The position numbers were made by a program, and so were the translations under genes. From Corynebacterium sp. (GTDB lineage Bacteria; Actinomycetota; Actinomycetes; Mycobacteriales; Mycobacteriaceae): a stretch of DNA of 19,751 bases. Positions 13,492 to 19,751 of this stretch are shown one piece after another; within the stretch, counting starts at the first letter, position 1, and each line of letters opens with the position of its first letter. The notes under the pieces are model-generated. The model was not told the DNA's origin. It did no database searches and saw only the letters and a list, made by a program, of their open reading frames with translations. Location of the stretch: contig NZ_JAPJNQ010000044.1 in NCBI RefSeq assembly GCF_030826625.1, positions 1-19,751 of the forward strand. Direction: 5' to 3'.

Positions 13492-16299
13492 TTAGTTCCT
13501 TTCTGCCTGGGGTTCGGCTTCCAGGGACCGGTCTGCAAGATCCGCGTCCGCTCCTGGTTCACGGGCATCGGCCTCATCGGAGTTCAGCCGCGGCATGCCC
13601 AGTAGGTTGAATGCCGCGAGGATCATACCGATCACTGCCAGGTAGACACCGAGGTCGAAGAGCAGGGCAGTCGACAAGTGTAGGTCGAAGATGTGGGTAT
13701 CGAGTGGCTTCAGGAAGGATCCCTCGATAAAGCCCAGCAGACCCGTGGTGACCGCAATGGTGATACCTCCACCAATGAGTGCCATGTATGGAAGGCGGAT
13801 TTTTGCTTCTGCATTGGTTGGCGCGGCTAGGTAGACCAACGCAAAACCAGCAGAGGCAATCAGTGCGGCAACGAATCCACCACCTGCTTCGTTGTGGCCC
13901 CGGAAGAACAGCAGGATCGACAAGGCGACGATGATCGGCCCAACCAGCTTCGAGGTGGAACGCAAGAAGACGGAATTCGCGCGGGAATCGATCAGTGGAG
14001 AGGCTTTATCCATGTGAGTGTCGTGGACTGCAAGCAAGCGGTTGTTCGACAGGAGCACGGCAATCGCAATGCCTGCAACGCCAAGTACCGTCAACTCACC
14101 TAAGGTATCGAATGCACGGAACTCCACCAAGATGACGTTGACGATGTTTGATCCGCCTGTGAGTTCTTCGGTCTCACGCAAGAAGTATTCGGAAACGTCG
14201 GAGATTTCACGTCGGCCGGTCAATGCCAGCACAGCAAGCATCGTGGAAACACCCACGGCGACCGAGAGCACGATGGACCAGAAGTGGGAACGGCGTGTAT
14301 CCGGCGTGAAGTGGTCGGGCAAACGGTGCAAGATCAGCACAAGAACGCAGACCGTCAAGATTTCGACTGTCAGCTGGGTGTTGGCTACATCGGCAGCACC
14401 CAAAATGTAGAACCAGAGACACATGCCGAACCCAGCGATCGATACGACAACAACAACCGTCAATCGAGATTTCGCCATCACGGTGGCGATACAGCCCATC
14501 GCGACCAGCAAAACAAAAATCCAGTCGATGGCCCAAGCACGCTCTCCGATGACCTCAGGAAGATCATTGAGGGTGAAGATACCGATGACGGCCAGCCCGA
14601 TAACGCCGAGCAGTGGAAGAACCAGGTGGCGACGCATCGAGGTCGTGCCGGTTGCTGCAGTGAAGTATTTGTTACCGGTATCGATAATTCCTTGACGCAG
14701 GAATTCAACAACGTAAAGACCAGTCACTGGCGCGCCGAAGACGGACATCGCGCGGAAGAGCTGATCTCGATTAAGCACAAGTACTGTACCAACGACGATG
14801 ATGAGCGCAGACATGCCCAATGCCATGTTGAAGCCATGCCAGATCGCTAGGTGCACGTGTTGATCCGCGCCGGTTGCGGCTAGCGCGGCATCGTCGACAA
14901 GACCGTCGACCGCGCCTGGGTACAGACCCAGCGCCAGCGTGAGTGCTGCCAGCAGAGCTGGGATGATCCAGAAACTTGGGGCAGCTTCGGCAACGTGCTT
15001 TTCGACCTCTGCGTTTTTACGGGCACCGAATACTCCGATGATGTACTTGAAGGAGTACACGAAGGTAAACATGGAGGTCAGTACGACGCCGGCAGTAATA
15101 ATGACGTTAATGTGATCGCCGAATGGCGCTGCTAACGCCGCCTCGATCAGGCCCTCTTTGGAGACAAACCCGAACAGCAGCGGGATGCCAGCCATCGACG
15201 TAGCTGCAATGACGACAAGCGTTTTCGTCACCGGCATGTTCGTGCGAATATCACGCAACTCGGAATACGAGCGTGTTCCGGATTCGTGTTCCACAATGCC
15301 AACCGACATAAACAGCGCTGCCTTAAAGCAGGCGTGTGCTATGGTGTGCACGATCGCTGCTGTCAACGCTGCTTCAGTGCCAATACCGACGGTGGCGACC
15401 AACAAGCCCAGCTGTGACATCGTGGAATATGCCAGCAGTTCTTTGAGGTCATCGCGGGTGACTGCAGTCATCGCACCGAAGGCGGCGGTGAACAAACCGC
15501 TGACAATCAGTAGGACATTCCAGATTGCAACTTCACCGAGCAGCGGCGAGTAGCGCAGGATGAGGTAAATGCCCGCCTTAACCATCGCGGCGGCGTGCAG
15601 GTACGCCGAGACCGGTGCGATAGCGACCATAGAATCTGGCAACCAGGCCTGGAATGGGAACTGTGCAGACTTGGTGAATGCTGCACCAGCTATAAGCATA
15701 GCCACTGCAGTCAAGACTCCAGGGTTGTCTGCCCAGTAGTCGGAGGCAATGATTTCGCTGAGCTGCAGTGTGCCGGTGGACACCGCCATGATGATGGTCG
15801 CTGCCAATAGCAGCAGACCACCGAGCACCGTGACAAGTAAAGTCCGGATGGCTGGCTGGTGTCCTTTGACTCCCGAGTTACCGATGAGGAAGAACGAACA
15901 CAGCGTCGTCATCTCCCAGGCAACGTAGAACACGAAGACGTTATCCGTGGTAACCAACAACGCCATCGCTGCGGCGAAGCCGGTGATGAAGAAATAGAAC
16001 GCGGAGTCTTTGTGGTGCAGGTACCGCGTGGAATACATCAGCACCCCGGCGCCGATCACGAGGACCAGCAACAGGAATACGAACGATAAACCGTCGAGGC
16101 GGATATTAAAATCCACCCCGAGCGAAGGAATCCACGGCACCGATTCTGTGTGCATCCCGTCATAAACGGAGACCGTCATGACGGTCGCAATGATTAGCGG
16201 TAGAGCCAACACCCAACCCGCGTTTCGGCCTAGTAGGCGCGAAAGCAGCGGGGCGCTGGCCACCGTCACCCCGAGTAGCGCTAGTAAGGAAAAAATCAT
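13492..16299 (-). CDS. mrpA: Mrp antiporter subunit MrpA with fused MrpB domain
   Basis: MrpA is the largest antiporter subunit, homologous to NuoL, and is held to form proton and Na+ routes. The 935-residue product has the antiporter-like domain with FYVAWEMTTLCSFFLIG (Glu129) and AFTKSAQFPFQAWLPDSMV, which bears the conserved lysine, then the family histidine stretch HTIAHACFKAALFMSVGIVE. Additional helices follow. From about residue 768 a MrpB-like domain begins (FLRSTSKLVGPIIVALSILL, FFRGHNEAGGGFVAAL), ending in an acidic Ala-rich tail. No separate mrpB exists here, so the fusion supplies it, as I recall for other corynebacteria. The gene starts with ATG 24 nt after ftsY, without a Shine-Dalgarno site. 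Confidence 0.95.
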   Translation of the reverse strand: MIFSLLALLGVTVASAPLLSRLLGRNAGWVLALPLIIATVMTVSVYDGMHTESVPWIPSLGVDFNIRLDGLSFVFLLLVLVIGAGVLMYSTRYLHHKDSAFYFFITGFAAAMALLVTTDNVFVFYVAWEMTTLCSFFLIGNSGVKGHQPAIRTLLVTVLGGLLLLAATIIMAVSTGTLQLSEIIASDYWADNPGVLTAVAMLIAGAAFTKSAQFPFQAWLPDSMVAIAPVSAYLHAAAMVKAGIYLILRYSPLLGEVAIWNVLLIVSGLFTAAFGAMTAVTRDDLKELLAYSTMSQLGLLVATVGIGTEAALTAAIVHTIAHACFKAALFMSVGIVEHESGTRSYSELRDIRTNMPVTKTLVVIAATSMAGIPLLFGFVSKEGLIEAALAAPFGDHINVIITAGVVLTSMFTFVYSFKYIIGVFGARKNAEVEKHVAEAAPSFWIIPALLAALTLALGLYPGAVDGLVDDAALAATGADQHVHLAIWHGFNMALGMSALIIVVGTVLVLNRDQLFRAMSVFGAPVTGLYVVEFLRQGIIDTGNKYFTAATGTTSMRRHLVLPLLGVIGLAVIGIFTLNDLPEVIGERAWAIDWIFVLLVAMGCIATVMAKSRLTVVVVVSIAGFGMCLWFYILGAADVANTQLTVEILTVCVLVLILHRLPDHFTPDTRRSHFWSIVLSVAVGVSTMLAVLALTGRREISDVSEYFLRETEELTGGSNIVNVILVEFRAFDTLGELTVLGVAGIAIAVLLSNNRLLAVHDTHMDKASPLIDSRANSVFLRSTSKLVGPIIVALSILLFFRGHNEAGGGFVAALIASAGFALVYLAAPTNAEAKIRLPYMALIGGGITIAVTTGLLGFIEGSFLKPLDTHIFDLHLSTALLFDLGVYLAVIGMILAAFNLLGMPRLNSDEADAREPGADADLADRSLEAEPQAERN

Positions 16300-16307
16300 C
16301 GTCGATT

Positions 16308-16313
16308 AGAATA
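16308..16313 (-). promoter_or_regulatory. Possible -10 box for a leaderless mrpA transcript
   Basis: On the minus strand TATTCT ends 8 nt before the mrpA ATG, in the 24-nt gap after ftsY, where no Shine-Dalgarno sequence is found. This fits a leaderless start, with the -35 inside the end of ftsY. The -35 is not recognisable, so read-through from ftsY is an equal possibility. Confidence 0.3.
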
Positions 16314-16323
16314 TCACGGTTGG

Positions 16324-17877
16324 CTAATGTTCATTTCCCAGGAGTGCGTCGACGAAGGATTCGATTTCAAATGGTGCTAAATCATCCGCACCCTCACCGA
16401 GTCCGACCAGTTTAACTGGCACTCCGAGTTCTTCTTGTACCTGGAATACGATTCCGCCTTTCGCGGTACCGTCAAGCTTGGTCAGTACAACACCACTGAT
16501 GTCTACGACTTCGCGGAATATGCGTGCTTGCGATAAACCGTTTTGTCCGACGGTGGCGTCGATTACGAGCAAGACTTCGTCGACGGCTGCCTTCTTTTCG
16601 ATGACACGCTTGACCTTACCCAGCTGATCCATCAGGTTATTCGAGGTGTGCAAGCGGCCGGCGGTATCCACCAGCACCACATCAACCCCCTCATTGACCC
16701 CCGTCGCGACGGCATCGAAAGCGACCGAGGCTGGGTCTGCCCCTTCTGCCCCACGCACGGTTGTCGCCCCGACTCGACGTCCCCAGGTTTCGAGCTGGTC
16801 AGCGGCGGCCGCACGGAAGGTATCGGCTGCGCCGAAGACGACGTTATGGCCCATCGCAACCAGGACGCGCCCGAGTTTGCCGGTAGTGGTGGTCTTTCCG
16901 GTGCCGTTAACTCCGACGATCATGGCGACGGCTGGTTTACCGTCGTGCGGCATGGCCTTGATGGAGCGGTCCATTTCGGGCTTGCCGACCTCAATCAATG
17001 CCTCGCGTAGCATTGCACGCGCTTCTGCTTCGCTGGAGACACCGCGCTCGGTAATCTTCTCGCGCAGCAGTTCTGTGACTTTCATGGTGGCATTGGTGCC
17101 CAGATCGGCCATGATCAGGGTATCTTCGATTTCTTCCCAGGCATCGTCGTCAAGGTCACCGGCGGTCAACAGACCGAGCACACCTTGGCCGATGGCATTT
17201 TGAGATTTCGAGAGCCGTCCCCGCAGCTTCGATAGGCGCCCGGTTGCTGGGGCAATTTCCTCCTGCGGCTGCGGCGCTGGTTCTGCGGCTGGCGCTGGCT
17301 GCTCTGCTGGCTCTGGCTGCTCTGCAGGAGCTTCTACAACGTCTTGGCTTGCCTGTTCTGTTGCTGGTGCCTGTTCAGGTTCAACCTGTTCGGTCTCATC
17401 CTGCTCAGTCTCGGGTTCGCCCGATACTGGTTCTTCTGGCTCAGCTTCCGAACGTTCGGTCTCCGCAGGCTCTGTGGTTTCAGGCTCGGCGGCTGGCTCT
17501 GGTTTGGTTTCAGGCTCTAGTTCGGCCTTAGCTTCCTGCTCGGGATCAACCAGCGGCTCAGGCTCTGGCTGAACCTCCGTCGCGGGTTTCGCTACCGGCT
17601 GCTTCTCTCCTGCCCCACCGGGGGCAAAATTAAAACCACCGGTCGCTTGATAATTACCGGATTTTTGCTGTTGCGTCAGCTCTTTCGGCTCATCCGACTC
17701 ATCAGCGCCAAAGCTCACCGTCTTCGATTTTTTACGCTTGGTGCCGACGATCAAAGCAATGATGACGATCAGCGCCACCACAACGGCAGCAACGATCACC
17801 CAAAATGCGACCGCGTTGTTGGTCGCAAAATCCACGAGGCTATCCCACCATGATTCTGAAGTATTCATGATCTCCAT
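16324..17877 (-). CDS. ftsY: Signal recognition particle receptor FtsY
   Basis: FtsY receives ribosome-nascent chain complexes from Ffh and passes them to the SecYEG/YidC insertion site. The 517-residue product has an N-terminal membrane helix (about residues 22-46), a Lys-rich stop (KRKKSK), and a long linker of Pro/Glu/Ala/Gln (about 80-215). The NG domain starts near 216, with GVNGTGKTTTTGKLG near 317-331, DTAGRLHTSNNLMDQ near 398, TKLDGTAKGG near 465 and GEGADDLAPFE near the end. The ATG at 17877 is supported by GGAAGG 8 nt upstream; a second ATG three codons later lacks good spacing. The first 38 nt overlap the HNH gene in another frame. mrpA follows after 24 nt. Confidence 0.96.
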   Translation of the reverse strand: MEIMNTSESWWDSLVDFATNNAVAFWVIVAAVVVALIVIIALIVGTKRKKSKTVSFGADESDEPKELTQQQKSGNYQATGGFNFAPGGAGEKQPVAKPATEVQPEPEPLVDPEQEAKAELEPETKPEPAAEPETTEPAETERSEAEPEEPVSGEPETEQDETEQVEPEQAPATEQASQDVVEAPAEQPEPAEQPAPAAEPAPQPQEEIAPATGRLSKLRGRLSKSQNAIGQGVLGLLTAGDLDDDAWEEIEDTLIMADLGTNATMKVTELLREKITERGVSSEAEARAMLREALIEVGKPEMDRSIKAMPHDGKPAVAMIVGVNGTGKTTTTGKLGRVLVAMGHNVVFGAADTFRAAAADQLETWGRRVGATTVRGAEGADPASVAFDAVATGVNEGVDVVLVDTAGRLHTSNNLMDQLGKVKRVIEKKAAVDEVLLVIDATVGQNGLSQARIFREVVDISGVVLTKLDGTAKGGIVFQVQEELGVPVKLVGLGEGADDLAPFEIESFVDALLGNEH

Positions 17878-19444
17878 TCTGACAGCCTTCCTTATTTTTT
17901 ACATGTGTAGCCCTCGAATTGGCACTCTGTTTTTCCCTGCGCAGCTTCGCACCGGGTGCCCTCTCGGCTGCCACCGACTGATTCGTGGCGAATCTTCCAT
18001 CGGCATACCTATGCCCGACCCTTCCGGAGTTCGGGTCTCTTTCTGCATGCCCCATATTGTTATGACCATTGTGTTTGTCGTTGTTATCTGTATGATGTGC
18101 CCGACAAAGCAACGTCATATTTGCAATATCAGTTCTGCCACCGGCAATCCAAGGATCAAGATGATGAACATCGCATTCGTACCAATACGTCGAACATCCG
18201 GGGTGCGTGCACGTTAATTCCGTGGTCGCAAGCGCTAATTTCTGATACAAACTAGCGTTTCTTCTCCCCTTCGCTAATGCCAACGGCAACGAACCGTTAG
18301 GCGTGGTCAGCGAAACAAAGTCATGAGCTGCTGCCCCGAGCGCGAGCAGGTCTTGCGGGGTGAGTTGATCACCGGTACCGGTGGTCAGCAACGTCGAGCC
18401 GGTCATGTTTTCCAGTTCCGCAACGGTAGTGGTCACAATAATGCTGCTGACTCCGCCATTGCGGTGCTGCCGGTAGCGATCGACGTTCAGGCACAGGTCC
18501 GCAATCTTGTCGACGCGTCGCTGCGCGAGCGTGCGTGAATCGCTAGATTCATCGCGTGGTGCAGCACCACAACCAATTACTGCTTTGATGACTGCCGCAC
18601 GCTTAGCATCCAAATATCCCGAAAAGCGCACGCCACCATATTTATCTGGTTCAGAAAAACGTAAGCCGCGCCGCCGAGTCGATTCAGCCCGCCCACGGGT
18701 TAGTGCACGATCGTCAACATCACCATTCGCGGTACGGATTCGCTCCACCAACCACGCGCGAAGGTCTCTCAGATCGCGTCCGCCACGAAATTCCACAATC
18801 GCTTCCTGCATAATCTGTACCGGCGACACCAATGCAAACGGCAACAGCTGTTTTGCTTCACGACGAATCATCGCCAACACATGTTCCGGAACAGGGGCTT
18901 CGAGTTGCTCTTGAATGCTGTTCGCCTGGGCGGTGCGCGTGTCATTGTCACGCTTTTTCATCTGTTCGCGAATGTGCAGACGTTGCTCACTATCGATCCC
19001 GAGCTCGGCTAATTTCTCTTCGTCGATTTTCGTATTCGGGACGTCGAAAAGCAGGGCCGCCTGGTCTACCCGCCCCTGCGCCATTGCACGTGAAAGACCA
19101 AGCACCTGCATGAGGTACTGAATGGTTTTTGACGATCCAACAATTCGCCCAGCATCAGCTTGCGCAGCCGCCTGTGCAAAATACGCATCCAGCAAGGCCT
19201 TTTTCGCCACGGTTGCCTCTAGTTTTTCGAATGCCGCTCGGAGTTCGTCAAATTCCACAGCCGCGTCATCTGCCCCGTCGCCTGCCGCGCAGTCTGCCGC
19301 CTCGGGACCTACAGTCAACGAAAGGAGCTGGTCAAACCCGCTCGTGATCTGCTCGACGATTGCCAGTAGTTGCGGCGGTTGCGGCGCTTTATCCGCACGA
19401 AGAGAGGTATGCTCACGCCCAGATACAACGTGTAGATTCTGCAT
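17840..19444 (-). CDS. DUF222 / HNH endonuclease-domain protein (13E12 repeat family)
   Basis: The 534-residue product belongs to the DUF222-HNH proteins common in Actinobacteria, related to the mycobacterial 13E12 repeat family, whose cellular role is not established. About residues 40-380 form the helical DUF222 region (including GRAESTRRRGLRFSEPDKYG and RVDKIADLCLNV). The C-terminal HNH nuclease fold is well preserved: Cys412 and Cys417 (CTHPGC), DVHHLDPW with His427/His428, Asn442, and CRAHH with Cys447 and His450/451, a zinc-stabilised HNH with the expected catalytic histidine. It starts with ATG at 19444 behind a strong GGGAGGGGAG. Its end overlaps ftsY by 38 nt. It is intact, not a remnant. 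No recombinase or methylase lies beside it in the window. Confidence 0.88.
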   Translation of the reverse strand: MQNLHVVSGREHTSLRADKAPQPPQLLAIVEQITSGFDQLLSLTVGPEAADCAAGDGADDAAVEFDELRAAFEKLEATVAKKALLDAYFAQAAAQADAGRIVGSSKTIQYLMQVLGLSRAMAQGRVDQAALLFDVPNTKIDEEKLAELGIDSEQRLHIREQMKKRDNDTRTAQANSIQEQLEAPVPEHVLAMIRREAKQLLPFALVSPVQIMQEAIVEFRGGRDLRDLRAWLVERIRTANGDVDDRALTRGRAESTRRRGLRFSEPDKYGGVRFSGYLDAKRAAVIKAVIGCGAAPRDESSDSRTLAQRRVDKIADLCLNVDRYRQHRNGGVSSIIVTTTVAELENMTGSTLLTTGTGDQLTPQDLLALGAAAHDFVSLTTPNGSLPLALAKGRRNASLYQKLALATTELTCTHPGCSTYWYECDVHHLDPWIAGGRTDIANMTLLCRAHHTDNNDKHNGHNNMGHAERDPNSGRVGHRYADGRFATNQSVAAERAPGAKLRREKQSANSRATHVKNKEGCQNGDHEYFRIMVG

Positions 19445-19503
19445 CGCGTGAACTCCCCTCCCGATTACTGTGTGGCGGTCAGCCGCTACGGCACCGCCTG
19501 CGA

Positions 19504-19545
19504 CGGCGCTAGATAATAACGGCGCTAAATAACAACGCTAGATAA
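19504..19545. repeat. Tandem repeats with core GCTAGATAA in the HNH gene leader
   Basis: Three copies of the 9-mer lie at 19508-19516 (GCTAGATAA), 19524-19532 (GCTAAATAA) and 19537-19545 (GCTAGATAA), with periods of 16 and 13. The first two units are preceded by CGGC. CGGCG at 19504-19508 is complementary to CGCCG at 19546-19550, so the array can also be closed into a stem. It lies about 60-100 nt before the HNH start. Confidence 0.75.
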
Positions 19546-19565
19546 CGCCGCCCCATAAAAACTGC

Positions 19566-19605
19566 GTTAAGAACTATGTTAAGAACGACGTTAAAAACTA
19601 CGTTG
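19566..19605. repeat. 12-bp tandem repeats with core GTTAAGAAC
   Basis: GTTAAGAAC at 19566 and 19578, GTTAAAAAC at 19590 and a decayed GTTG at 19602 recur at exactly 12 bp. The sequence differs from the neighbouring GCTAGATAA array. If the promoter called at 19611-19638 is right, these repeats form the very start of the HNH transcript. Confidence 0.75.
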
Positions 19606-19610
19606 CTCTC

Positions 19611-19638
19611 ATTCTATCGCAATAAGATTCGAACGCAA
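19611..19638 (-). promoter_or_regulatory. Candidate promoter of the HNH gene
   Basis: On the minus strand TTGCGT (19638-19633) and TAGAAT (19616-19611) are separated by 16 nt. A start near 19604 would give a leader of about 160 nt holding both repeat arrays and ending in the strong ribosome-binding site. Reasonable by sequence but unproven. Confidence 0.45.
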
Positions 19639-19649
19639 AGTCCAGGCGG

Positions 19650-19669
19650 AAATTGACTGCCATCAATTT
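19650..19669. promoter_or_regulatory. Dyad AAATTGA-N6-TCAATTT, possible operator
   Basis: The two 7-bp arms are perfect inverted repeats around CTGCCA, 11 bp upstream of the candidate HNH -35 box. The size and symmetry suit a dimeric regulator. No T run follows on either strand beyond the arm itself, so a terminator is less likely. In the rest of the window edge (19670-19751) I see no gene or motif. Confidence 0.4.
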
Positions 19670-19751
19670 TGGGGGCAGAAAAACCAACACCCCAGGGAAC
19701 CTTCCAGCTCAGCTACCCCAAACCCCGCATCGAACCAACACAGTCACCAGC

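Noticed and set aside
17840..19444. Mobile intron or restriction-modification system
   Set aside because: The HNH protein is of the DUF222 type with no methylase, intron structure, transposase, integrase or target duplication seen beside it; only the nuclease itself is supported.
19504..19605. CRISPR array
   Set aside because: Repeat units are only 9-16 bp, contiguous and without spacers, and no cas genes are present.

Overview
The window reads as a piece of the chromosome of a Corynebacterium or a close relative within the Mycobacteriales. This is my inference from gene order, from moderately high G+C, from GTG starts (trmD, ffh, mrpE, the acyltransferase), and from family versions I associate with corynebacteria: a fused MrpA/MrpB, a ThiF with a C-terminal rhodanese domain, an S16 with a charged tail, and a DUF222/HNH protein. 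No database was searched.

Left end, plus strand (1-1589): the 3' end of thiG, then thiF, both from a thiazole-biosynthesis operon. A hairpin at 1613-1643 separates them from genes read from the other strand.

Minus-strand block (6448 down to 1684): rpsP, rimM, trmD and tex, followed by an unannotated 55-residue single-helix membrane protein gene (1684-1851) that is too short for ordinary ORF calling. rpsP has its own promoter-like site and is followed by a strong intrinsic terminator before rimM. rimM and trmD overlap by 4 nt and tex starts 14 nt after trmD. The block links ribosomal protein synthesis, 16S maturation, tRNA G37 methylation and transcription/RNA-associated Tex.

Middle (6449-8849): a 325-bp divergent intergenic region with three 21-bp repeats, then a plus-strand membrane acyltransferase with a C-terminal SGNH domain, likely decorating a cell-envelope glycan or lipid. 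It ends 3 nt from ffh, which is convergent.

Right half, minus strand (19444 down to 8853): a DUF222/HNH endonuclease gene, ftsY, a complete Mrp cation/proton antiporter operon (mrpA with fused B domain, then C, D, E, F, G) and ffh. FtsY and Ffh are the two GTPases of the signal recognition particle pathway. In the corynebacterial order I remember, the ammonium genes amtB-glnK-glnD lie between them; here that slot holds the Mrp operon. The HNH gene overlaps the start of ftsY by 38 nt, and its leader carries two different short tandem-repeat arrays.

No rRNA, tRNA, CRISPR array, insertion sequence or prophage was seen. Most of the window is conserved housekeeping DNA. The least explained parts are the HNH leader, the 21-bp repeats before the acyltransferase, the 55-residue membrane protein with its hairpin leader, and the Mrp operon placed between the SRP GTPases.
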